Assembly: GCA_964635845.1 (NCBI GenBank)
Contig: CAZWNO010000087.1
Location: 1-17,547 of the forward strand
Length of the DNA: 17,547 nt
Direction: 5' to 3'
Source: SZUA-365 sp964635845
Lineage (GTDB): Bacteria; Bacteroidota; Ignavibacteria; SZUA-365
The notes under the pieces were generated by a model, which saw nothing but the letters and a program-made list of their open reading frames with translations, was not told where the DNA came from and did no database searches. Both the position numbers and the translations under genes were made by a program. This document shows, in pieces, positions 6,180 to 13,600 of the stretch (positions are counted from its first letter, which is position 1; the number at the start of each line of letters is the position of its first letter).

Positions 6180-8596
6180 GACTCATCTCCCTTTCCCTCC
6201 GCGGTGCCGTCGGCATCGAGCGCGGCCTCGGGCTCGACCAGGTCGACATCGACTTCACTCAATTCGAGGATGGTGTCATCGCATTCGTTGCCGGCAACGG
6301 CAGCGGGAAGACAACCGTACTCGAAAATCTACATCCATTCCGTTCCCTCGTTTCCCGCCAGGGCGCGCTGCAGAATCATTTCTACCTTCGCGATTCGCAC
6401 CGCATCCTCCGCTTCGAAATGTCCGGGCACGTGTACGAAATCAAGCTCCTCGTCGACGCGCAGGCGGGCAAGCAGGAATCGTACCTGTTCCGTGACGGCG
6501 AACCGATGAACGACGGGAAAACTTCGACCTACGACGCCGCCGTGCGTGATATTTTCGGTTCCGAAGAATTGTTTTTCCGAAGCCTCTTCCGGGGGCAGAA
6601 TGCGGAGAGCATCACCGATCTGCGTTCATCCGAACGCAAGGCGCTGTTCGTCGAGCTGCTCGGCCTCGCTCACATCGAGGCGTATCACGAGGCCGCGAAG
6701 AGCAAGGCGAACGGCCACCTCCGCGAAGTCGACGACATGCGCACGCGCATCGACACGATGCGGGAGCAGGCGGGAGATGCCGTGTCGCTACGTGCGGACC
6801 TTGCCACAGCAGAGTCCGAACGCCGGCAGGCAGCCGTAGCCCTAGACGACGCGCGGGGGGATGTCGCTTTAGCAGAGGAAGCGGAGCGAACCGCACGCGA
6901 GGCGCTCGCCGCATTCGACGGACTCCGCACCGAACGTGATCGGCTGACGGCGCAGAAAGGCGAGGCCGAACAGAAGACGCTCGACGCTGAAATCGAACTG
7001 GGTCAGCAGGAGAAACGGCATGCGTCCGAACTGCAACCCCTCCGCGACCGCATCGAACGCGCCGAGAAGATTCTCTCGAACGTCGGGCAGATCGACGCGA
7101 AGCTGGCGGAACTGAAAGACCTGCGCGTGCGGCAGACGCTCTTCGCCGAGACGCTGGTGCGATACTCCGAAGCGCGGGACGCCGTGGCGAAGGCGCGGGG
7201 CGAGATGATCGCTTGCACCGACCGCCACGACGGGCTCGTGCGCGACGCGAAACAAGCTCTCGACGAGGTGTTGCGCTCGCGGGAGCGTCTGGCTGCGGAT
7301 CACGATGCATCCCTCATCCGCGCTCGGGACCGCAGGGAAACGCATGCTCGTGCAGCGGGATTGCTCGCTACCGTACCGTGTCGAGACATGGAGATCTCCG
7401 CGTCCTGTGCGCTGCTCGCGAATGCCCGCGAATCCCGCGATGCCGCTGCGCTACTCGATGATGAGATCGTGCGGCTCGAAGAATGGGACGAGGCCGCTAC
7501 GCCCGAGGCCGCGAAGCACGTCACCACATTGGACGCGTTTTGTGCCGCGAGCGAGGCGCGAGAGACCGCGCTCGCCGAAGCACAGGCCGTCGTCGATGTC
7601 GCCGAGGCGCACATGGGCGCGGTCGGATACGACGGCGCGGCGCACGATGCCGTGGCGAAGCAGATCGCGGCCATCGAATCCCAGCAGTGGGACCGCCTGC
7701 GCATCGAGGCCGACACGGCCGCACAGACAAAGTCGGACGCGGAAGGCGACATTGCGGCGGCAGAGAAGCGGCAGGCGATGGAGCGCGACAACGCGGAGAA
7801 GGCGCGCCTGTCCGCGGATGCCGCCGTGAACTACCTCGATGACATGATTATCGAGATAAACGAAAAGCTGGCGGGGGAACAGGATGCCCGCAAAGTCGCG
7901 GCGCAGGCGGCGGGACACACGCAGAGTTGCCGTATGCACCTCGACGACTGCGAGCGGGCGCGCGTAGCAGCCGATCAGGAGGCGACCCGTATCTGCACCC
8001 GCCTTGAAGCCGCGGAGGCCGCGGAGGCGAAGATCGCGGAACTCACCGCGGCGCTGGACGAGGTAACTGCGGTGCACTCTCGCTGGGCACTTCTCGCACG
8101 CGCGACAGGGAAGGACGGCATTCAAGCCTTGGAATTGGATGCGGCTGGACCGAATGTCAGCGCTATCGCAAACCAGCTTCTCGCCGACACGTTCGGCTCA
8201 GAGTTCCAGATCGCCTTCGAGACAACCCGGCTGAGCGCCGACGGCAAGAAGCAGATCGAGACCTTCGAGATTCAGGTCCTTGCCGGCGGGGAAGCGCAGA
8301 CCATCGAAAACCTGTCCGGCGGACAGCGCGTCTGGATCGAGGCTGCGATCGCGCAGGCGATTGCGATCTACCTGCGCCGCAAGTCATCCCTCGATCTGCG
8401 TACGTCCTTCCTCGACGAGGCCGACGGTGCGCTCGACTCAGGGAATGCGTTCAAATACCTCGCCATGCTCCGCTCCGCGCACGTGCTCGCGGGAATTCAC
8501 CACACAATCCTTATCACGCACCGGCAAGAACTGCTCGCGCACATCCCGCAGCAGATCCGGCTGGTGCCGGGCGTGGGGATTGAATACGTCAACTGA
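6176..8596 (+). CDS. Rad50/SbcC-type ATPase (T4 gp46-like)
   Basis: 806 residues, ABC-type SMC-like ATPase. Walker A GNGSGKTT is at 40-47, the Q-loop FRGQN near 141, the ABC signature LSGGQ at 713-717, Walker B FLDE with Asp747/Glu748, the D-loop ALD at 752-754 and the H-loop His782 in ILITHRQ. Between the ATPase halves lies a long heptad-rich coiled coil (about 175-650). The hook position near its middle has Cys402 and Cys411 (VPCRDMEISASCALL), spaced by eight residues instead of the usual CxxC. The protein pairs with the Mre11-like nuclease to make an ATP-dependent end-processing complex. The start is in an ATGA overlap after GGGGGTG. All ATPase motifs are intact. Confidence 0.93.
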   Translation: MRLISLSLRGAVGIERGLGLDQVDIDFTQFEDGVIAFVAGNGSGKTTVLENLHPFRSLVSRQGALQNHFYLRDSHRILRFEMSGHVYEIKLLVDAQAGKQESYLFRDGEPMNDGKTSTYDAAVRDIFGSEELFFRSLFRGQNAESITDLRSSERKALFVELLGLAHIEAYHEAAKSKANGHLREVDDMRTRIDTMREQAGDAVSLRADLATAESERRQAAVALDDARGDVALAEEAERTAREALAAFDGLRTERDRLTAQKGEAEQKTLDAEIELGQQEKRHASELQPLRDRIERAEKILSNVGQIDAKLAELKDLRVRQTLFAETLVRYSEARDAVAKARGEMIACTDRHDGLVRDAKQALDEVLRSRERLAADHDASLIRARDRRETHARAAGLLATVPCRDMEISASCALLANARESRDAAALLDDEIVRLEEWDEAATPEAAKHVTTLDAFCAASEARETALAEAQAVVDVAEAHMGAVGYDGAAHDAVAKQIAAIESQQWDRLRIEADTAAQTKSDAEGDIAAAEKRQAMERDNAEKARLSADAAVNYLDDMIIEINEKLAGEQDARKVAAQAAGHTQSCRMHLDDCERARVAADQEATRICTRLEAAEAAEAKIAELTAALDEVTAVHSRWALLARATGKDGIQALELDAAGPNVSAIANQLLADTFGSEFQIAFETTRLSADGKKQIETFEIQVLAGGEAQTIENLSGGQRVWIEAAIAQAIAIYLRRKSSLDLRTSFLDEADGALDSGNAFKYLAMLRSAHVLAGIHHTILITHRQELLAHIPQQIRLVPGVGIEYVN

Positions 8597-8624
8597 CCCA
8601 TCACCATCACCGGAGGAATACACC

Positions 8625-8984
8625 ATGACGAAGGACAACCTGACCCACTACGCCGAGCAGAAGAAGCGCGCGATGATCCTGCTCTCGAACAAGCGCTTCG
8701 ACCGCAACCAGGCGCAGCGCCGCGACGCCGTCGTGTGCTCGCAGATCATGGCCGACGTGACCGGCGACAAGGGCGGCGACGGGAAGCCGCTGTTCTCGAA
8801 CGAACAGGTACGCCGTGCGGAAGCGCAGCGGCGCGAGGATGCGAACGTCGAGCTTGCGGAGATTCGCGTGCGCGTGCAACGGTACGACGCGGAGATCGCC
8901 GAGGCCGAAACCGACATCGCCTTTTTCAATGACATGATCCGCATTGGATGCGCCTTCGCGGCCGTGCCGGAATCCGTCGCCTGA
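8625..8984 (+). CDS. Small coiled-coil protein of unknown function
   Basis: 119 residues from the ATG at 8625, with GGAGG 8 bases upstream. The frame is open further upstream, but that portion is inside the Rad50-like gene. Charged and helical throughout, with probable coiled coil at about 60-100 (RRAEAQRREDANVELAEIRVRVQRYDAEIAEAETDIAF). No motif or family recognised. Its 3' end is followed by the longest gene-free stretch of the window. Confidence 0.75.
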   Translation: MTKDNLTHYAEQKKRAMILLSNKRFDRNQAQRRDAVVCSQIMADVTGDKGGDGKPLFSNEQVRRAEAQRREDANVELAEIRVRVQRYDAEIAEAETDIAFFNDMIRIGCAFAAVPESVA

Positions 8985-9278
8985 CCCAACGAAAACAGGA
9001 CCGAACGCCTTGAGCCCGCTAAATAACAGTGACACTCTAAATCTATCCCTAAGATTGGAATTGCATCGGGCGGCAACGAAATGTATGCCCGCGTCACACA
9101 AACAGATGCGAGTGGAAACCGGCGCGCGTGGGCTGCGCGACGGATTGCCTCGCCGGTCCTCTTGCTCCCTCCATCACCCTCCCGCGCTCCGTGCCGTAGA
9201 TGGCCTGCGCCGTGGCGGGATGCAGCCGGTTCGAGTCCGGCGGGGAGTGCAATCACCCATCAGTAATCAGAGGTAAGT
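8985..9278 (+). other. Gene-free stretch with a tRNA-like element
   Basis: 294 bases without a convincing gene. Short open frames here (for example 9081-9266) lack ribosome sites and have compositions like frame shadows; a minus-strand frame reading PAGLEPA is a well-known artefact of tRNA antisense. An AT-rich patch lies at about 9018-9056, but no promoter with proper spacing was found. The main structure is the T-arm hairpin near the 3' end, listed separately. Confidence 0.6.
9225..9241 (+). other. Canonical tRNA T-arm hairpin (tRNA fragment, tRNA-like structure or att core)
   Basis: GCCGG-TTCGAGT-CCGGC forms a 5-base-pair stem with a 7-base loop and includes the T-arm consensus GGTTCGAGTCC. 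The following GGGGAGT (9242-9248) can pair with GCTCCCT at 9164-9170 (two G-U pairs) as an acceptor stem. The 52 bases between do not fold into normal D and anticodon arms, and no CCA follows directly. So this is not a complete standard tRNA. Confidence 0.5.
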
Positions 9279-9896
9279 ATGGCGAAGAAACTTAGCAAGG
9301 CGGCCGTGATCGACGGCTACGAGAACACCGGGCATACCGAGGTCCATCCGGTCAAGTTCTACCTGACCGACGATGACAAGCTGCGCTATGGGCAGCAGTA
9401 CGCACGCAATCTCCGTGTGACGATACCCGAGATCCGCATGCGCTCGAAAGACGCCGTCACGCCGCTCGAAGAACGTCTCGAAGGCCTGCGCGGGGATCGG
9501 GACTATTACATCGGTGAACTTGCGCCGACGCCGGACGACGAAACCGGGTACCGCAACGAAGCGCCGGACCCGGAGCACGCCAAGGAAATGGCGCGAATCC
9601 TTGAGGAGATCCGCGGCACCGAGGCGCAGATCACGATGCTGAAAACCGAAGCGAAGGTCGGCATCGCCAAGCTCGAACTGGAGAATGAGCTGATCGCCCT
9701 GCGCCTGAACCTCGGCTACGAGATGCGTGACGCGACGTGCGCTTGGTACGTCAACTGGGCGGACGGATTCAAGCGCCTCATCCGCATCGACACACGCGAG
9801 GTCGTGATGACGCGCGGGCTTTCGCCCGAGGAACGGCAGATGAACCTACTCGACTTCGAGATCACCGAAGAAATGCGGATGGAGGTGGAGGCGTGA
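9279..9896 (+). CDS. Hypothetical phage protein with coiled coil
   Basis: 205 residues; AGAGG stands 6 bases before the ATG. The N-terminal 50 residues are mixed (HPVKFYLTDDDKLRYGQQYARNL). A helical section at about 60-150 includes PLEERLEGLRGDRDYYIGELAPTPDDE and EEIRGTEAQITMLKTEAKVGIAKLELENELIALRL. The C-terminal part (YVNWADGFKRLIRIDTREVVMTRGLSPEERQ) holds tandem strand-like segments. No catalytic motif is visible and no family recognised. Two genes upstream of the SNF2 helicase, so probably part of the replication/recombination set. Confidence 0.8.
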   Translation: MAKKLSKAAVIDGYENTGHTEVHPVKFYLTDDDKLRYGQQYARNLRVTIPEIRMRSKDAVTPLEERLEGLRGDRDYYIGELAPTPDDETGYRNEAPDPEHAKEMARILEEIRGTEAQITMLKTEAKVGIAKLELENELIALRLNLGYEMRDATCAWYVNWADGFKRLIRIDTREVVMTRGLSPEERQMNLLDFEITEEMRMEVEA

Positions 9897-10039
9897 TGGT
9901 TGATGTCATCCTGATACTCGCGCTGTGCGCTCTTTGCTTCTGGCTCGGATTCAAGACATCAGCGTGGGGTATAAAAATCCTCATTCGCAAGGGCGAGCTG
10001 CGCGCGGCGGATAAGTTTTGGGAGAGGGGAGCCGAATGA
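9896..10039 (+). CDS. Very small membrane protein
   Basis: 47 residues; the ATG at 9896 shares one base with the upstream TGA, and GGAGG lies 6-7 bases before it. One N-terminal transmembrane helix (VDVILILALCALCFWLGF) is followed by a basic-acidic tail (LIRKGELRAADKFWERGAE). It overlaps the helicase gene as ATGA at 10036. No family recognised. Confidence 0.6.
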   Translation: MVDVILILALCALCFWLGFKTSAWGIKILIRKGELRAADKFWERGAE

Positions 10040-11632
10040 TTACCCTTCCGACCTCCCGCTCATTCGCAGTGCGCCTCAACGGCAACCGTGAAGCCTCTCG
10101 CGCAATCCGCGCTATCCCCGGCGTACGCTGGGAAGAGCAGCACGGCGAGTGGCGCATCCCGGTCGCCTGCGCGCAGTTCGTGGCGGAGTTCAGCGAACAG
10201 CACCGCATCGACGTGGCCGCGGACGCACGCGAAGCCATCGAGCGCCTGCATACCCGCCGTATGGACGGCGTGCCGCTCCCGGATCTTGACGCATCGCTGC
10301 GCAACGGGCGCACGCTCTTCGCTCACCAGAAGGAAGGAGTGCGGTTCCTCACGCAGCGCCGGCGCGCGATCCTCGCCGACGACATGGGACTCGGCAAGAC
10401 CTGTACATCACTCGTCGCGGCCGCATGCTTCGAAGCGCCGATCTATGTCATCTGCCCGGCGTCACTGCGCGACAACTGGGCGCGCGAGGCGGGCGATCTT
10501 GGCATCCGCATCCAAACCCATAGCTGGGCGAAAGTGCCCGCTCGTATCCCTCAGCCCTTCGTGCTCATCGCTGACGAAGCGCACTACGCACAGAGCGGGA
10601 AGAAGAGCCAGCGCGGCGCGGCATTCCTCGCACTCTGCGAGCAGGCGGATGCGGCGTTTCTCCTCACGGGCACGCCGATGAAAAACGGGAGACCAGTGAA
10701 CCTATACCCGTTGCTCAAGGCCGTACGATCACCGCTCGCGCTCAACAAGGGCTGGTTCGAGAAACGGTACTGCGACGCGCAGCCGGGTGCATTCACGGCA
10801 TGGGACACGTCTGGCGCTTCGAACCTCGACGAACTCGGACGCCGGTGCGCACCGATCATGCTCAGACGCATGAAACACGAATGCCTCGACCTCCCAGAGA
10901 AGACACGCGTCATGCGTGACGCGGAAGCGACGGCGGAGGCGAAGCGCATTTATACGCACACACTCACCGAGGCGATGAACCGCTATACCGAAAAGCAGTT
11001 GCGTGGGGAAGTCACGGACGGCTCCGAGGCGCTCGTGCGCTTCGGCTTCATGCGGCAGGCGGGATCGGTGGCTAAGGTGCAAACCGCGGTCGACATGACC
11101 GAGGAAATTCTCGAACAGGGCGGGCAGGTGGTGATCTTCACGGCCTTCCTCGAATTCCGCCCGACGCATCGCCGCATCGTTCCCGGGCTCCTGTCTGCTG
11201 ATCGGCGAGACCGCGCAGGACGAACGGCAGAAGCTCGTCGACCGCTTCCAGGCGGGGCAGTCGCGCGTCTTCGTCACCACGTTCGGAGCAGGCGGCGTGG
11301 GTATTACGCTCACCCGCGCGCAGACCGTGATCCTCGTGGGCCAGAGCGCGCGCCTGGCCGGCCTCGGGATNNNNNNNNNNCAGACGGTGATCCTCGTCGA
11401 CCGCCCTTGGACACCGGGCGACTGCTACCAGGCGGAGGACCGGATCCACCGCATCGGACAACGCTCCAACGTGCTTTCGATCTGGCTGCAATGGGATGAT
11501 ACCGACAAGGCAGTCGACGCCCTGCTCGAGAGTAAGACCGAGCGCATCGAGGTCGTCATGGCCGGACGCAAGCACGAGCTGCGCGCCGGGATGAGTATGA
11601 AGCAATTCGCGGAAATGGCAGTGAGGAAATGA
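10036..11632 (+). CDS. SNF2-family DNA helicase, interrupted by a frameshift and an assembly gap
   Basis: SF2/SNF2 DNA-dependent ATPase. The start is the ATG in an ATGA overlap. Residues 1-55 (PGVRWEEQHGEWRIP) resemble the N-terminal part seen in SMARCAL1-like phage helicases. Motif I is DDMGLGKT (115-122), motif II DEAH (180-183), motif III TGTP (211-214). The second RecA domain continues in another frame from about 11155: IGETAQDERQKLVDRFQ, TTFGAGGVGITLT (motif V region) and QAEDRIHRIGQ (motif VI). Removing one T at 11155-11156 joins LES with ARRIAASF and restores one frame. Ten Ns at 11371-11380, flanked by a repeated stretch, interrupt it a second time. Likely intact in the real genome; it would remodel forks or branch-migrate recombination intermediates. 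Product length is therefore uncertain. Confidence 0.88.
11321..11397 (+). repeat. Near-duplicate flanking a scaffold gap
   Basis: CAGACCGTGATCCTCGT (11321-11337) recurs with one mismatch at 11381-11397, immediately after ten Ns (11371-11380). The copies are exactly 60 bases apart. Dropping 11321-11380 gives a normal SNF2 sequence (RAQTVILVDRPW). The 33 bases 11338-11370 do not fit the family and may be a wrong contig end. Confidence 0.8.
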
Positions 11633-11976
11633 TGATCGCAATATCAGACGAATCGAAGGCGAAGCTGATCCATATTCTGGGTAGAGTGAAAAGGCGCATG
11701 GTTGCGAATGAGGAACATCGCATTCGTCTTGCCGGGGGTCTGTTCAACGTGAATGATCTCGACTCCCTCATCGCCGAGCTGGAGAGCGCGGGGACCCTTC
11801 CCAGCCACTACATCGCTGTCTGTGAGTGGACGTGGAGCGAAACCCGCGCTGAATGGAACACGGCATGTGGGCGGAAGGTCAAGCGGGAACGCGGCGCACC
11901 GACGCCATCGCTCTGCCAGTGTAATCTTCCGGTCCTGCTCGACTACCGGACAGGGAAGACGGAGGCAACCGCATGA
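11629..11976 (+). CDS. Small phage protein with probable zinc-binding C-terminus
   Basis: 115 residues from ATG 11629 (overlapping the helicase stop as ATGA; an in-frame ATG follows at 11632). The N-terminal half is helical (KLIHILGRVKRRMVANEEH; DSLIAELESAG). The C-terminal half has CEWTW (Cys65), WNTACGRK (Cys80) and CQC (Cys96, Cys98). This W-x-W ... W-x-T-x-C-G ... C-x-C layout resembles a family of short phage zinc-ribbon proteins of unknown role. Four cysteines with this spacing can bind one zinc. Confidence 0.7.
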   Translation: MMIAISDESKAKLIHILGRVKRRMVANEEHRIRLAGGLFNVNDLDSLIAELESAGTLPSHYIAVCEWTWSETRAEWNTACGRKVKRERGAPTPSLCQCNLPVLLDYRTGKTEATA

Positions 11977-12302
11977 ACGGTGGCAATCGCAACATCGGGA
12001 CGCACAACACGAAATGCCCGCTGTGCACGTCGATATTGACACAGCCGAAAAGGGTCCGCGCGATGCGTGAGAACGTGAAGCCGATCCTCGAAATGGAAGC
12101 CGAGCGTGATCGCCTGCTCCTCATCCTGTGGGGCATACTCCGTGAGCATGGCGGTCAGCTTACTCTGCGCACACCTCCTTCGGAGGAGGAGATGGAAGGT
12201 CACCCGATCGATTACGACATCGACAATGACGGTACGCTGCGGATCTCACTTCCGTCAGACGTGATCGTCGAAGCGGGTACGCTTATCAGGACGGGGCGAT
12301 AA
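11973..12302 (+). CDS. Hypothetical protein with one CxxC pair
   Basis: 109 residues starting in an ATGA overlap. CPLC at residues 15-18 is the only cysteine pair, so a complete zinc finger would need a second subunit. A helix RVRAMRENVKPILEMEAERDRLLLILWGILREHG follows, then a possible beta-rich end (TLRISLPSDVIVEAGTLI). The stop TAA shares one base with the next ATG. No family recognised. Confidence 0.65.
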   Translation: MNGGNRNIGTHNTKCPLCTSILTQPKRVRAMRENVKPILEMEAERDRLLLILWGILREHGGQLTLRTPPSEEEMEGHPIDYDIDNDGTLRISLPSDVIVEAGTLIRTGR

Positions 12303-12925
12303 TGGAATTCCGCGTCTTCGACTTCCTGTTCGACCCGACGATGCAAACGACCGCGCCGGACGGCACCATCCTGCAGACCACAGCGTCCGCGCTCGATCTG
12401 CTGCGACTGACCGCGATTCCGGTCTACGTCCCGGAGGGCAGCGTGCGCGGGATGGTGGACCGAGAGGAGTGTCTCGTGTGGGAATGCGTGGGATTGTTCG
12501 GCCGCATTCGCAGCGTGCAGCGCCGCGACGTGGAGCGCATCGGTACGCACATGCCGGATGTGGTCGTACGGGAAATCCAAGCGTGGTGCGAAGCGTACGC
12601 GCGTGCGCATCCCGACACGCCTATGATCGGAAGAACCGAGATCGCCTATCAAAGGAATAGTTACACCACGACCCACACATGCCTTTTTACTTACAACCAG
12701 CTCAGGGAATACACCGATGATCAGTTACGGAAATACGATACAGGAAGCCGACGCGGCACTGCGCAGCAGGCAGCGCGGGGCATCGAGCGCGGAGGCAGTT
12801 CATCGTCACACGGTCAGCGGCCGGCGCGCAACTCATCGCGATCGCGTACTCGGGATGTGGGAGTGGCTCGGCAAGGGTGGACTGACTCCATGTTCGACGA
12901 AAGTAGCGGCGGAGATCGTGACTGA
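12302..12925 (+). CDS. Hypothetical protein; C-terminus uncertain
   Basis: 207 residues as read. Residues 1-135 look like a genuine domain (FRVFDFLFDP, LDLLRLTAIPVYVPEGSVRGMVDREECLVWECVGLFGRI, VVREIQAWCEAYARAHPD). From about residue 139 the sequence becomes Ser/Arg/Gly-rich and overlaps the next gene by 209 bases, which is unlike every other junction here. If one extra T were present in the T5 run at 12684-12688, the protein would end at 12718-12720 in an ATGA overlap with the next start, matching its neighbours. So the true end is either 12720 (with an indel error) or 12925. No family recognised. Confidence 0.6.
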   Translation: MEFRVFDFLFDPTMQTTAPDGTILQTTASALDLLRLTAIPVYVPEGSVRGMVDREECLVWECVGLFGRIRSVQRRDVERIGTHMPDVVVREIQAWCEAYARAHPDTPMIGRTEIAYQRNSYTTTHTCLFTYNQLREYTDDQLRKYDTGSRRGTAQQAARGIERGGSSSSHGQRPARNSSRSRTRDVGVARQGWTDSMFDESSGGDRD

Positions 12926-13088
12926 AACGCTCGGCGAGAACTATTTCAGCACGGGGCAGACGAATTACGATGTCATCCGCAAGCGCACCGCGGACCTGAT
13001 GAACGAGCAGCCTTGTCCGCTGCGCCTCATCGAAGGGCGGACGGACTTGGATGGGATCGCGCGGGATCAATACGAGACCACCAATTAA
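12717..13088 (+). CDS. Small DNA-binding-like protein
   Basis: 123 residues from the ATG at 12717. Residues about 30-95 (HRHTVSGRRATHRDRVLGMWEWLGKGGLTPCSTKVAAEIVTETLGE ... YDVIRKRTADLMNEQ) resemble the winged-helix module of small phage proteins: a helix that starts 'THRDRVLxxL', a 'GLT' turn, a recognition helix and a 'xxxRxxDL' helix. The N-terminal 25 residues are less certain because they overlap the previous reading frame. No function known. A stem-loop follows directly after the stop. Confidence 0.65.
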   Translation: MISYGNTIQEADAALRSRQRGASSAEAVHRHTVSGRRATHRDRVLGMWEWLGKGGLTPCSTKVAAEIVTETLGENYFSTGQTNYDVIRKRTADLMNEQPCPLRLIEGRTDLDGIARDQYETTN

Positions 13089-13090
13089 TT

Positions 13091-13110
13091 CTCTGTCCTG
13101 CGGGACAGGG
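13091..13110 (+). terminator. Strong stem-loop, possible terminator or attenuator
   Basis: CTGTCC-TGCG-GGACAG is a perfect 6-pair stem with a tetraloop, extendable to 8 pairs with one T-G pair and a C-G pair. It lies between the stop at 13088 and the HNH gene. No T-run follows (GTAATCC), so classic intrinsic termination is doubtful. Confidence 0.4.
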
Positions 13111-13138
13111 GTAATCCGGCCAAACGGACACCCATTTT

Positions 13139-13600
13139 ATGGCACGACCAAGAAACAAGACCACCGGCTTTCTCGCTATCTACGAGGCATGTTTGCGGAT
13201 CAAGATCAATACTGAGCTTCAGCTAAGACCCGATCTATGCGAACGCCTCGGCACCGTGAAGAAGGCTTTCATCAGATGGTGCGCCAAACAGCGAGTCGAG
13301 TATATGCCCGACCTCAATGAAGAGGTTATGGAATTCCTCGAGGGGCGAGATGACAAACGGTTATCGGCCTCCGATCCTGGGGAATGGAAGCGAATCTCCT
13401 TGGAGATCTTCGCAAGGGATGGTTTCATTTGCCACTACTGTGGCGAGAGAGGCGGCAATCTCGAGGTCGATCACATGATTCCTGTCTCCCGTGGAGGGAC
13501 GGACGAGAGCGGCAATCTCACCACCGCATGCCGTCGTTGCAACAGACAGAAAAAAGACCGCACACCTGAAGAATTCAAAGCATGGAGGGATTCACGATGA
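13139..13600 (+). CDS. HNH endonuclease
   Basis: 153 residues. The C-terminal half is an HNH nuclease: CHYC (Cys98, Cys101), EVDHMIPVSRGG (Asp111, His112), ESGNLTTAC (Asn126) and CRRC (Cys131, Cys134). The paired cysteines bind a structural zinc and the His/Asn region binds the catalytic metal. The N-terminal 85 residues are helical and basic (KKAFIRWCAKQR) and not recognised; they may give DNA specificity. No Shine-Dalgarno is obvious before the ATG. The gene overlaps the replication initiator by 4 bases. It could be a homing-type nuclease or a phage processing enzyme; the fixed junction with the downstream gene argues against a very recent insertion. Confidence 0.88.
   Translation: MARPRNKTTGFLAIYEACLRIKINTELQLRPDLCERLGTVKKAFIRWCAKQRVEYMPDLNEEVMEFLEGRDDKRLSASDPGEWKRISLEIFARDGFICHYCGERGGNLEVDHMIPVSRGGTDESGNLTTACRRCNRQKKDRTPEEFKAWRDSR

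Noticed and set aside
6612..7310. Minus-strand frame of 232 residues, very rich in Arg/Ser/Ala/Pro
   Set aside because: Antisense to the Rad50-like coiled coil; composition is that of a shadow frame.
9010..9082. Promoter in the gene-free stretch (TTGAGC or TTGGAA as -35)
   Set aside because: No acceptable -10 hexamer lies at 16-18 bases from either.
9164..9249. Complete tRNA gene
   Set aside because: T-arm and a possible acceptor stem are present, but no D-arm with GG, no normal 5-7-5 anticodon arm and no CCA end; kept only as a tRNA-like element.
8648..9256. Minus-strand frame of 202 residues beginning near a PAGLEPA peptide
   Set aside because: That peptide is a common artefact of reading tRNA antisense, and the rest is the reverse of the plus-strand coiled-coil gene.
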